Shown here piece after piece: positions 7,957-14,936 of a DNA stretch of 16,841 bases. The stretch is from Actinomycetes bacterium. Lineage in GTDB: Bacteria; Actinomycetota; Acidimicrobiia; Acidimicrobiales; RAAP-2. The notes below the pieces were generated by a model that searched no databases, was not told where the DNA came from, and saw only the letters and a list, made by a program, of their open reading frames with translations. Where the stretch lies: NCBI GenBank assembly GCA_025352305.1, contig JANXTQ010000045.1, positions 1-16,841 of the forward strand, written 5' to 3'. A program made the translations under genes and the position numbers. Positions within the stretch are counted from its first letter, which is position 1, and each line of letters starts with the position of its first letter.

Positions 7957-7960
7957 CTCC
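7957..7960 (-). promoter_or_regulatory. Ribosome binding site deciding the gabT GTG start
   Basis: GGAG on the minus strand is followed by 5 bases and then GTG at 7951. It overlaps the other in-frame GTG at 7957, which therefore has no site of its own. Confidence 0.65.
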
Positions 7961-8030
7961 ATTTCTGCGTGCTCTCGCGCCGCAACAGTTGAATCGTACA
8001 CCGACAATGAGTAATTCGTCATTGAGATGC

Positions 8031-8066
8031 AAAAAAGACAAAACGGGTGACCGCAGTCACCCGTTT
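8031..8066 (-). terminator. Rho-independent terminator after tRNA-Ser(CGA)
   Basis: A perfect 11-base-pair hairpin (8041-8051 with 8056-8066, loop CGCA) is followed on the minus strand by TTTTGTCTTTTTT. It lies 6 bases past the encoded CCA of the tRNA and before gabT, so it should end the tRNA transcript and insulate gabT from it. Confidence 0.9.
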
Positions 8067-8071
8067 CACCG

Positions 8072-8159
8072 TGGCGGAGGAGGTGGGATTTGAACCCACG
8101 GTGACTTGCGCCACAACGGTTTTCGAGACCGTCCGATTCGGCCGCTCTCGCACTCCTCC
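8072..8159 (-). tRNA. tRNA-Ser (anticodon CGA, reads UCG)
   Basis: The class II tRNA folds with acceptor GGAGGAG/CTCCTCC, discriminator G and an encoded CCA, the T-arm GTGGGTTCAAATCCCAC, a long variable arm (TGGC GCAA GTCA) and the anticodon stem ACGGT/ACCGT around loop CTCGAAA, which gives anticodon CGA. The length of 88 bases including CCA is normal for tRNA-Ser. It shares long identical blocks with the tRNA-Ser(GGA) at 14336-14423. Confidence 0.96.
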
Positions 8160-8225
8160 GTCGACGAGTTTACAGACCGGCGAGAGGGTCGTCTTTCGAG
8201 CGTTGTCTAAAGCTGCGACGTCTGT

Positions 8226-8756
8226 TCACCTTGCGATCGGCGACACGGTGCTCGTGTGCAGTCGACAAAGCGCCTCAACGACGGATGAAAGAAACTGACG
8301 AAGTTGGGGGTCGTCGCACGGCTCGACAAATATCTCAGTAGATCCGTCCGTTTCAATGAGTTCTGCCACGACCCGGCGATCCTGTCGCATGACTTGGGTA
8401 ACAAAAAATGGGATGACCGCAGCAAAAAGCAGCGCTATCTCAATGACAACTCCGATTGTCGTTAATTCGTGACGCCACACGGCCGCGTCGGCGAAAATCC
8501 ACCATGCCAGCACGACAAGTACCGCGGAAATGAATCCGTTGAGCAACATCACGCTCGGTTGGACCGCACTGCGTGAAATGACGAGAACCCGGTCGGTGAG
8601 AAGCTGTTGACTCCAGCGACGTGTCTGAGGAAGTTGGATTGCTACGGCTTTGACAAACGTGGAGCGATCGCAGGGAACCATCAATCGCTCCTGAACGAAT
8701 TCGGCTTCGTTGATGGAGCTTGATCGATAGCGAATCGAATCGGATTGCTCGGGCAT
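8226..8756 (-). CDS. Hypothetical two-helix membrane protein
   Basis: An unrecognised 176-residue protein. A polar N-terminal part (1-65) is followed by two hydrophobic segments, about 68-93 (LNGFISAVLVVLAWWIFADAA) and 98-123 (TTIGVVIEIALLFAAVIPFF), joined by a short charged turn, then a roughly 50-residue polar tail. The likely form is a helical hairpin with both ends on the same side of the membrane. It lies 27 bases downstream of tadA on the same strand and upstream of the serine tRNA, so it may be transcribed with tadA. No clear ribosome binding site precedes the ATG. The frame is long, uses the same codons as its neighbours and has sensible membrane segments, which is why I keep it. Confidence 0.65.
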   Translation of the reverse strand: MPEQSDSIRYRSSSINEAEFVQERLMVPCDRSTFVKAVAIQLPQTRRWSQQLLTDRVLVISRSAVQPSVMLLNGFISAVLVVLAWWIFADAAVWRHELTTIGVVIEIALLFAAVIPFFVTQVMRQDRRVVAELIETDGSTEIFVEPCDDPQLRQFLSSVVEALCRLHTSTVSPIAR

Positions 8757-8782
8757 GATGTTGCGAACCGTAGCAACCCTGC

Positions 8783-9250
8783 TTAGTTGTCGCTGAGGCC
8801 TCGACGAGATTCAAAGAAATGGCGAAGCAGGGCCGCGGACTCCTTAGCAAGCACGTCATAGGTCACCTCGACCTCATGCATAAGTCGCGGGTCGCTCAAC
8901 AGGTGGTAACGAGAACCAACTGCCCCCGCCTTTTCATCCACGGCACCAATTACGACGTGACGAACTCTCGCGCTCAGAAGAGCTCCGGCACACATGACGC
9001 ACGGCTCCAAGGTGACGTACACCGTTGCTTCATCGAGTCTCCATCGACCGAGCGAAAGAGCGGCACGTCGCAACGCGACAATTTCGGCGTGTGCGGTCGG
9101 GTCGTGATCAATCTCTCTTCGATTTTCTCCGAGCGAGACGATGGCACCGTCGACGACTACGACACATCCAACCGGAACGTCATTGTGGTCCGGGGCGAGT
9201 TGCGCCTGTTCGAGTGCGCGACGCATGAAGGTCAAATGCTCGGGACTCAC
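8783..9250 (-). CDS. tadA: tRNA-specific adenosine-34 deaminase
   Basis: Zinc enzyme that deaminates adenosine to inosine at the wobble position of tRNA-Arg(ACG), letting one tRNA read CGU, CGC and CGA. The 155-residue protein has the full deaminase signature: His54 and the proton-shuttling Glu56 in TAHAEIVAL, and the zinc cysteines Cys84 and Cys87 in EPCVMCAGALL. The N-terminal MRRALEQAQLAP and VPVGCVVV segments are also typical, as is the tail ALLRHFFESRR. Its place between two serine tRNAs and near ffs and dnaX is a common bacterial arrangement, and supports tadA over other cytidine-deaminase relatives. It is divergent from the small membrane gene at 9289, with 38 bases between starts. Confidence 0.96.
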   Translation of the reverse strand: MSPEHLTFMRRALEQAQLAPDHNDVPVGCVVVVDGAIVSLGENRREIDHDPTAHAEIVALRRAALSLGRWRLDEATVYVTLEPCVMCAGALLSARVRHVVIGAVDEKAGAVGSRYHLLSDPRLMHEVEVTYDVLAKESAALLRHFFESRRGLSDN

Positions 9251-9288
9251 GGCGACATCGTAGGACTCAGTGAGACAAGAATGATGTG

Positions 9289-9570
9289 ATGAATACCGTT
9301 CTCACGTCGTTGTTGGTGATCTTTTTTGCTTTCGCCATCTTGTTCATCATCTTTAAAAGCAATGGTCCCGGTGTTGGTAAAGGCACCGGGCGCTCGATCA
9401 AGCGCGGCGCGTCGAGTCACGTGAACATTGACGGTTCTGACAAAAAGAAGTACGCCACGATCGAACTCGCATCGGCCGCCGCTGCTCGCCAGGGTGCTCG
9501 CGAACATTCAAATTTCGCCGCGTATCGATGCTCGCAGTGCAACGGTTTTCACGTGGGCCACACTCGATAG
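9289..9570 (+). CDS. Small membrane protein with C-terminal CxxC-HxxH knuckle
   Basis: A 93-residue protein (ATG 9289; a GTG one codon earlier is also possible). Residues 4-23 form a membrane helix (VLTSLLVIFFAFAILFIIFK). A Gly/Lys-rich linker and a short helix with alanines follow (YATIELASAAAARQ, 55-68). The C-terminus is AAYRCSQCNGFHVGHTR, with Cys81, Cys84, His88 and His91 spaced as a possible zinc site. The tail resembles the YRC..C..WHVGH ends of small actinobacterial and phage proteins of unknown role. A strong terminator 12 bases after the stop supports a real transcribed gene. Function is unknown; a membrane-tethered nucleic-acid or protein-binding knuckle is a guess. Confidence 0.7.
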   Translation: MNTVLTSLLVIFFAFAILFIIFKSNGPGVGKGTGRSIKRGASSHVNIDGSDKKKYATIELASAAAARQGAREHSNFAAYRCSQCNGFHVGHTR

Positions 9571-9582
9571 TTCTACAAAATG

Positions 9583-9634
9583 AAAAGGGCTCGGCCCCCG
9601 TCGTCTTTGGGCACAACGAGGGCCGAGCTCTTTT
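9583..9634 (+). terminator. Strong Rho-independent terminator after the small membrane gene
   Basis: A long hairpin: 9583-9597 pairs with 9620-9634 with one G-U pair, and 9599-9601 with 9616-9618 beyond a C-A mismatch. The GC core is GCTCGGCCC. The 3' arm ends in TTTT. The 5' arm begins AAAA, so the structure could also stop minus-strand transcripts. Confidence 0.85.
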
Positions 9635-10041
9635 GGCGAGCGCCCGTAGGCACCGCTGTGCGAGTAACGATACGCTGCGCGCGAGCGTAGGGGAATTCAC
9701 CTCAAATAGGGCCCCCGATCCGGCGAGCGCGCCCGCTCGGGTGGCTGCTTCGGCACTGAGCAAGCGCCCTGCGCCCGTTGGCCACAACGAGATTCGCGAC
9801 AGTGGTTACAACGGCGAACACCGCCGAAAAAAATCAAACGATCGCCCGGTCGCTTGCTCGCACAGTGCAAACGCCCGCCTGAGCCTCTCGACAACGCCGC
9901 CGACCCGAGCCCCACGATACGTTTCGTCGCCACGTCACGAACCCGACGCTTCACGGTGTGGAGCCCGTCTCTCAGACTTCGTCAGGGGCTGCACCGTGAG
10001 CGTGGCGCACTTGCTTCGCTGAATTTCGTAGCGTAGAGCCC
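9635..10041 (+). other. About 400-base stretch with no convincing gene, several hairpins
   Basis: No frame here reads as protein: open frames are rich in Ser, Arg, Pro and His and lack family motifs. Local inverted repeats include TACGCT/AGCGTA around GCGCGCG (9671-9689), and CGGCG/CGCCG followed by seven A residues (about 9814-9835). It could be the long leader of the YfhO-family gene, an unrecognised structured RNA or decayed sequence. I could not match it to RNase P RNA, tmRNA or 6S RNA. Confidence 0.5.
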
Positions 10042-12741
10042 ATGACGATCGTTGGCTCCTCGCACGGTCGCTCGTGGTATCGACCGCTCGATCGATCAGA
10101 TCGTAAGGCGTTGCTCGCAATGTTGGTGATTCCGACATTGCTATTTGTCGTCCCCGCGCTCGCCGGGCATCCGGCGCTCACGGGCGACAACCTGATTCAG
10201 AACTTTCCTCTTCGAGTGTTGAGCGGACGCCAACTCGCGAGCGGACACTTGCCACTTTTTAATCCCTTTGCAAACTCCGGAACCCCGCTACTGGGCGGAT
10301 TGAACGCCGGTGCGCTGTATCCGCTGACGTGGATCTTCGCTTTCATTTCGGCAATTGCTGCGTGGATTATCAACTGCATTGCCGTGTACGTCATCGCGGC
10401 GACGGGAATGTTCGCGTTGCTTCGTTGGCATGGCACTGCAGTGAAGTCCTCGTTCGCCGCAGCAATGACTTACACCTACTGCGGTGCAATGTTGGGCCAA
10501 ATCGTGCATCTCGGTGTCGTTCAAGGCTTTGCGTTCATTCCGGGAACAGTGCTGCTACTGCTGTCGCTGTCGCGGCGCCTCAGCATCGAGCCACGAACGA
10601 CCTCGTGGTTGCGCTTTGCGCGAATCGCGCTGCCCTGGGTGTGTTCGTACGCACTGCTGTGGGGCCTGACGTTTCTCACGGGCGAACCACGCGGTATAGC
10701 GGAGATCGAACTTCTCTCCTTCGTTGTCGCGCCCACCATTTTGATCTTGCGCTCGACGTACTGGATATCAACGTGGCGCGCGCGAATCATCTTTGCACTC
10801 ACCCTCGGCGTCGGTCTCGCTTGGGGAGTCATGCTTTCGCTCGTTCAGTTGCTGCCGGGAGAGTCATTCATTGGGTCGTCGCAACGCGCCGTGGTGGACT
10901 ACGGCTTCTTTGGTTCTGGATCTCTTCCCGTTCGTTGGACCAGTTTGTTATTTCTGCCCGACATTTTTGGGGGCAATGGCGCCGGTGGCCAACCCGGATT
11001 CTTCGCCCATTACAACTTGGCCGAGGTGACGGGATACGTCGGGGTTCTGTCGCTGGTGGCAACCGTTGCGTTTTTTACGAGGGTGTCGCGCCGCGGTTGG
11101 TGCGGCGGCGAACGCGACTTCGTGCTCTACGTTGTTTTGCTGGTGGTGGGACTCTTTGCAACGTGGGGCAGTTACACGCCACTGGGGCATTTATTTCGGA
11201 GTATTCCCCTCTACGGAAACACTCGATTGCAAAGTCGAAACGTGATTGTCGTTGATTTTGCGCTGACGATCTTTTTAGGTTGGTGGTTCGACAAAATTGA
11301 GCGTCGGCGATTTGTCGAAGCGGGAGTTGTTGGTCGAATCAAATGGGTGACGTTGGCTCCCGCGCTGGCGATTGTTGCGTTCTGCTCCTCACTGTTCGTG
11401 TGGGGTCCCCAGATTGTTTCGTACTTTGGCGTGTTCACCCCGCAGAAGAGTCTGGCGAACGGCATGCATCTCTCAGATGCGCTGCACCTTGTCATTGCCT
11501 TAATACCCATTGTCGTCTTCGTGCGCTTTCGCGATCGGCGAAACGTGTTGCGAATACTTTTTGGCACACTCTGCGCTGACATTGTGGTTTTTCTCTTACT
11601 GGCGAGCTCCGGTCTCCTCGGATACAACGGACCGGCGATCCCGTCTCGAAGTTACGCGGCATCAATTCTCGGTACGACGGGTCGTACCGCCCTCGTGGAT
11701 CAAGCGGGACTGCACGGCGACGACTATCGAATGCTCGGGGTGCCGAATATGAACGTGTTCACGGGGCTTCCCAGCGTGCAGGGATACGGCTCGCTCGAAT
11801 CAACCGATTACGACGTCGCTACCGGAACGCACCCTCAGGCGGCCGTCAATCCCTGTCGACTGGCCGACGGAACTTTTGAGCAGTTGCGCCTCGCCACCAT
11901 TGCTGTCTCGTCATCGCTTTTAGGCTCTGTCGTGAGCGCATCATTGCCGGCACCAGCGAGTTGCGAGCTCGAAAAGGCAACGAAACGAGCTGATCGCTAC
12001 TTCGGACAGCTCTTGCACGTGCAGTCGATTACCGTGCACGGCCGCGGAACTCAGCGCGTCGCTCACGGAGAGGTCACGCTGCGTTTGTTCGGAGGACACG
12101 GCCAAATATTGGCTTCGATCGTTGTCGAACATGGCACGAATGTCATGACCTTCGCACCCCTACCGGCAACGTTAAGCGCAGCCGGTTTCGAGATCTACTC
12201 GACGGACCGGGTGGTGATTGCCAGTGCGCTCGTAACAAGCAACGAGCCCAAAGCAACGACGTATCGCCTCGACTCCCCCTTTCAACAGGCGCTCGATCAG
12301 CCGCAGTGGCGTCTCGTGAACACTCTCGGAACGTTCTCGGTCTTTAAGGCGAGAACCGTTCGACCCGCTGACTGGTTGCAAACACCAACGAGCGGAGCCA
12401 TCACCAACGTGCGCGACGCGGATTGGGGAGACACGTGGGTGAGCATGCACGCCACAACCAAGGTGGCGCTCGTTCGCAGCACGACGTACCTGCCCGGTTG
12501 GAGAGTGACCGCGCACAATGTCATAACGGGCAAGGACTCAACGTTGCTCGTGCAACGCAACGGACTCATCCAACAGGTCGTTATTCCCCGAGGAAAATGG
12601 GTGATCCATTTTCACTACCACGCCCCCTATATCGAGACCGGTTTGATCGTGACGCTGAGCGGCGGTGCGCTGTTGATGCTCGCGGTCTCGTATCTCGTTG
12701 TCGATGAACGCCGTCGACGAAGAAGCAACATTGCCGCATGA
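10042..12741 (+). CDS. YfhO-family large membrane protein (GT-C-like)
   Basis: An 899-residue integral membrane protein. After a short cytosolic start, the first helix (about 23-41) leads to a conserved outer loop, LTGDNLIQNFPLR (46-58), with SGHLPLFNPFANSGTPLLGG close behind. This order is the hallmark of the YfhO family, whose members share the GT-C glycosyltransferase design: an acidic residue (here Asp49) in the first outer loop. About a dozen membrane helices follow up to roughly residue 520, then a large mainly beta outer domain, and a last helix near 875-890 before a basic tail (DERRRRRS). Known members decorate teichoic acids or surface glycans from lipid-linked sugars; the acceptor here is unknown. 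The ribosome binding site is weak. It is convergent with the GT87 gene, 46 bases apart. Confidence 0.88.
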   Translation: MTIVGSSHGRSWYRPLDRSDRKALLAMLVIPTLLFVVPALAGHPALTGDNLIQNFPLRVLSGRQLASGHLPLFNPFANSGTPLLGGLNAGALYPLTWIFAFISAIAAWIINCIAVYVIAATGMFALLRWHGTAVKSSFAAAMTYTYCGAMLGQIVHLGVVQGFAFIPGTVLLLLSLSRRLSIEPRTTSWLRFARIALPWVCSYALLWGLTFLTGEPRGIAEIELLSFVVAPTILILRSTYWISTWRARIIFALTLGVGLAWGVMLSLVQLLPGESFIGSSQRAVVDYGFFGSGSLPVRWTSLLFLPDIFGGNGAGGQPGFFAHYNLAEVTGYVGVLSLVATVAFFTRVSRRGWCGGERDFVLYVVLLVVGLFATWGSYTPLGHLFRSIPLYGNTRLQSRNVIVVDFALTIFLGWWFDKIERRRFVEAGVVGRIKWVTLAPALAIVAFCSSLFVWGPQIVSYFGVFTPQKSLANGMHLSDALHLVIALIPIVVFVRFRDRRNVLRILFGTLCADIVVFLLLASSGLLGYNGPAIPSRSYAASILGTTGRTALVDQAGLHGDDYRMLGVPNMNVFTGLPSVQGYGSLESTDYDVATGTHPQAAVNPCRLADGTFEQLRLATIAVSSSLLGSVVSASLPAPASCELEKATKRADRYFGQLLHVQSITVHGRGTQRVAHGEVTLRLFGGHGQILASIVVEHGTNVMTFAPLPATLSAAGFEIYSTDRVVIASALVTSNEPKATTYRLDSPFQQALDQPQWRLVNTLGTFSVFKARTVRPADWLQTPTSGAITNVRDADWGDTWVSMHATTKVALVRSTTYLPGWRVTAHNVITGKDSTLLVQRNGLIQQVVIPRGKWVIHFHYHAPYIETGLIVTLSGGALLMLAVSYLVVDERRRRRSNIAA

Positions 12742-12787
12742 CGACGACGCAATTGAGTTCAGCGGCCAAAGGACGACTGACGTCGAA

Positions 12788-14056
12788 TTAGATGCTCGCC
12801 GACACCGTCGTGTGTCGTCGAGCTGCGTCTTTACGCCACTCCGTTGCCGCCATGGTCACCATGAGTACGACGCCGGCCAACAGTAACGAATAGCCAGGCA
12901 ATACCCGAAAATATCCGTGGTTGTACCAGCTGTAACGGTGCCACCGATAGGGCGTGACGACCGCGACGCTCAACATCAAAACCATTGCCGCGCTGACGCC
13001 CGGATCCTCGCGCCACTTAGCAATCAAGATCACGGGCAGGACGATTATCCACGACCAGTGATGCGTCCACGAGATCGGGCTAATGAGCAACTCCGTCAAC
13101 GCCAACGCGAGAAATGCCTCTAAGCGACGACCGCTTTTCAAATAGCACTGGGCCAAATAGAGCCCCACCAAAAAGCTCAACGCGCACAACGCGAGCCACA
13201 AGATGGTCATTGACCAACTCGTCGTCGTGGAGTAGTGGCTGGTCAGGCCGAACCACGATTGATTGGCCGTTCCCCTTGCACCACCCTTGTGACCGGGACT
13301 AAATGCCTGGTGCAACCAAAAGAGTGTCGAGTCCGTCGGCAGCACGATCCACGCCACCGCGGTCGCTGCCAGCAGGGTCCCCAGCGCCCTCAAAATTGAA
13401 GCAGGGCTGCGTCGTAGTGCGAAGTAGGAAACGTACAGCAGTGGCGTCAGTTTGATCGCGGCAACGAGACCCGTCAGCGCGCCGCGACGAGCAGAGCGCA
13501 CCACGAGGATGTCCGCAATGATGGCCAGCATCAAGAAGAAGTTGATCTGACCAAAATCCAAGCTGCTGCGAACGGGCTCTAAAAACAGACACGACGCACC
13601 GCACAACACCAACGCCACAAGAACTGCTCGACGACGGGGAATCTCGACGAGATGCTGCAGCACCAAAGTGACCATGAACACGAGTGCGACGCAGTTGAGC
13701 AACCACCACATCGCTAGGGCCAGGTGCGCGGAGCCGACGGTGAGCACGCTGAGAAGCAGCAGCGCAACGGGGGGATAGGTGAAGTTGAGATGCACCGACG
13801 TGAAGTGATCTTGGTACGTCGCTCTTCCGTGCAGCATGTTGATCGCGGCGTTGCGGTACACCTCAAAGTCCGTCGGCAGTCCCCTTCGCACGTGAAGTGC
13901 CAGCTGCAGTGCCACCAGGATCCAGAGAACTACTGCGGCCGCGCCTAGGGCGAACCAGGTCAGCGGGGGCGCAGAACTCAAAAAATGTGATCCCGACGAT
14001 CGCTCCATCGGTTCGCTCAATCGTGGGGCGTTGGTGCCAACTTCGCCTAATTCCAC
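12788..14056 (-). CDS. GT87 / DUF2029 family membrane glycosyltransferase
   Basis: A 422-residue polytopic membrane protein with the DUF2029 pattern of polyprenyl-phosphate-sugar-dependent mannosyltransferases such as mycobacterial PimE. An acidic first outer loop (GLPTDFEVYRNAA; candidate catalytic Asp63) follows helix 1, then FTYPPVALLLL, the FGQINFFLMLAIIADIL segment, AIKLTPLLYVSYF and ELLISPISWTHHWSW. About ten helices are visible. It probably adds a sugar, likely mannose or arabinose, to a lipid or glycan on the outer face of the membrane. The start is uncertain: GTG 14056 has no good ribosome binding site, and ATG 14008 (residue 17) leaves the same domain. Its pairing with the convergent YfhO-family gene suggests a shared job in surface glycan building. 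Confidence 0.88.
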   Translation of the reverse strand: MELGEVGTNAPRLSEPMERSSGSHFLSSAPPLTWFALGAAAVVLWILVALQLALHVRRGLPTDFEVYRNAAINMLHGRATYQDHFTSVHLNFTYPPVALLLLSVLTVGSAHLALAMWWLLNCVALVFMVTLVLQHLVEIPRRRAVLVALVLCGASCLFLEPVRSSLDFGQINFFLMLAIIADILVVRSARRGALTGLVAAIKLTPLLYVSYFALRRSPASILRALGTLLAATAVAWIVLPTDSTLFWLHQAFSPGHKGGARGTANQSWFGLTSHYSTTTSWSMTILWLALCALSFLVGLYLAQCYLKSGRRLEAFLALALTELLISPISWTHHWSWIIVLPVILIAKWREDPGVSAAMVLMLSVAVVTPYRWHRYSWYNHGYFRVLPGYSLLLAGVVLMVTMAATEWRKDAARRHTTVSASI

Positions 14057-14118
14057 GTTAGTGAGTCGTTTCGAGGAGTTGGAAATGCACGGGCGAACTC
14101 AGAGGGGTGCGTGCGAAA

Positions 14119-14280
14119 TCAGAACCTGATGTGCGGACCGGCCAAGAGCCGCTTGATCTGACGGGCGAATCGGATGATGCCGCTGGCGACGTCGATCTTT
14201 TTGCGCACGGTGAGTGCGAAGGTGGACGGTTTTGTGTCATGAGTCTCAAGTTTCCCGCCCGGTGAGTTCAGCCTATACAC
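14119..14280 (-). CDS. Possible 53-residue small protein
   Basis: A short frame from GTG 14280 to TGA 14119 in the gap between the GT87 gene and tRNA-Ser(GGA). The second half reads TFALTVRKKIDVASGIIRFA and then RQIKRLLAGPHIRF, a basic amphipathic stretch with about 30 of 35 codons ending in G or C, which is how coding frames look in this part of the window. No good ribosome binding site precedes the GTG, and no other start is in frame before an upstream stop, so it may be leaderless, the end of a decayed gene, or chance. I do not recognise it. Confidence 0.3.
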   Translation of the reverse strand: MYRLNSPGGKLETHDTKPSTFALTVRKKIDVASGIIRFARQIKRLLAGPHIRF

Positions 14281-14335
14281 AGTGTGTCGCTGCGTTGAGA
14301 ACTAAAAAGTATGTCGCCGTGAGTTAACGGCCCTT

Positions 14336-14423
14336 TGGCGGAGGCGGTGGGATTTGAACCCACGGTGAGTTTCCCCACACACGATTTCCAATCGTGCCGA
14401 TTCGGCCGCTCTCGCACGCCTCC
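14336..14423 (-). tRNA. tRNA-Ser (anticodon GGA, reads UCC/UCU)
   Basis: The class II tRNA has acceptor GGAGGCG/CGCCTCC, discriminator G, encoded CCA, the T-arm GTGGGTTCAAATCCCAC, a long variable arm and the anticodon stem CACGA/TCGTG around loop TTGGAAA, giving anticodon GGA. Its length of 88 bases with CCA fits. The D-arm and T-arm regions are identical to the tRNA-Ser(CGA) at 8072-8159; the anticodon and variable arms differ. It is divergent from ffs and dnaX. Confidence 0.96.
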
Positions 14424-14457
14424 GTAAATACCCGTTCACGAACGAATACCGGCTGCG

Positions 14458-14496
14458 AGGCTACCCGAGTTAATGAGTATGCCCGCGAGGTAGCCT
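14458..14496 (+). repeat. Inverted repeat just upstream of ffs
   Basis: AGGCTACC (14458-14465) and GGTAGCCT (14489-14496) form a perfect 8-base-pair stem with a 23-base loop, between the serine tRNA and the SRP RNA. It could be a promoter-region operator, part of a longer SRP RNA precursor or chance. No T-run follows, so it is not a normal terminator. Confidence 0.4.
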
Positions 14497-14502
14497 TGGA
14501 TC

Positions 14503-14634
14503 GCCGAGGCCCAAAGCGGTGGTCGGGTCCCGCGCGACGGCCGTTCGTGAACCGAGTCAGAGGTGGAAGCCAGCAGCTCTCAGCGGGTCGTGCTGGGTGC
14601 CGCGGATCGCCTGGCCATCGCTTTGGACCTCGGC
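14503..14634 (+). ncRNA. ffs: Small SRP RNA (4.5S-like)
   Basis: RNA core of the signal recognition particle, which binds Ffh and docks nascent membrane proteins to FtsY. The diagnostic domain is intact: GTCAG (14556-14560), a short GGT/GCC stem capped by the tetraloop GGAA (14565-14568) and AGCAG (14572-14576), the Ffh-binding internal loop. The ends close in a long stem: 14503-14522 pairs with 14615-14634, with one C-A mismatch and one G-U pair. The 132-base span is my reading of that outer stem; the true ends may be shorter, since small SRP RNAs are usually near 100 bases. Its site between a serine tRNA and dnaX is a common arrangement. Confidence 0.9.
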
Positions 14635-14663
14635 CTCTCACAGCGTCCCATTAGCATCGCGCC

Positions 14664-14930
14664 ATGGTTGACGTCGCTCCAACATATGAAGGCGTCACGG
14701 CGCTCTACCGTCGATTTCGGCCCGGTCGTTTCTCTGAGATGCGTGGTCAGGAGCACATTGTTCGGGCCCTGCAGGGCGCAGTGGCTAACGATCGTGTGGT
14801 TCACGCGTATCTCTTTAGCGGACCTCGCGGAACCGGGAAAACCACAACGGCCCGCATTTTGGCTAAAGCGCTCAACTGCGAGCACCCCGAAGAAGGTGAC
14901 GCGTGCAATCGTTGTGACAGTTGCATCGAT
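14664..14930 (+). pseudogene. dnaX: DNA polymerase III subunit gamma/tau, N-terminal fragment cut by the junction
   Basis: The clamp-loader ATPase gene begins at ATG 14664 and matches the family for about 88 residues: YRRFRPGRFSEMRGQEHIV (15-33), Walker A GPRGTGKTT (53-61), and the four zinc cysteines Cys72, Cys81, Cys84 and Cys87 (C-x8-C-x2-C-x2-C). After Cys87 the family expects residues leading to a D-x-E-x-D-A-A-S segment; here the frame runs antisense into an amidase gene and reads as unrelated peptide to a stop at 15168-15170. A working DnaX needs Walker B, sensor and clamp-loader domains, several hundred residues more. The fragment itself has no inner frameshift, so the intact gene probably exists in the source genome. 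No ribosome binding site is evident. Confidence 0.88.
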
Positions 14931-14936
14931 GAAGCT
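14925..14936. other. Junction between two unrelated genomic segments
   Basis: Plus-strand dnaX homology ends after its codon for Cys87 (14922-14924), and minus-strand amidase homology ends around its codon for Leu at 14932-14934. The two genes face each other and both lose their 3' part at this point. The GC content and codon style change across it. I cannot place the exact base, as a few bases could belong to either side. Confidence 0.8.

Noticed and set aside
7952..8041. Longer gabT start at 8041
   Set aside because: It would begin inside the tRNA terminator hairpin and add 30 residues not seen in GabT; GTG 7951 has a well-spaced binding site.
9730..9760. SRP-like motif (GCTGCTTCGGCACTGAG) read on the minus strand
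   Set aside because: It lacks the GGAA tetraloop stem between the two halves, while a complete SRP RNA is present at 14503-14634.
9814..9835. Hairpin CGGCG/CGCCG beside a run of seven A residues as a terminator
   Set aside because: On the plus strand the run is A, not T; on the minus strand the T-run comes before the hairpin, so neither direction forms a terminator.
9528..10022. Open plus-strand frame of 164 codons
   Set aside because: It runs through the terminator hairpin, overlaps the end of the small membrane gene and reads as Ser/Arg/Pro-rich sequence without any family motif.
10329..11255. Open plus-strand frame of 308 codons inside the YfhO-family gene
   Set aside because: It is an Arg/His/Cys-rich shadow; the main frame carries clear family motifs and membrane helices.
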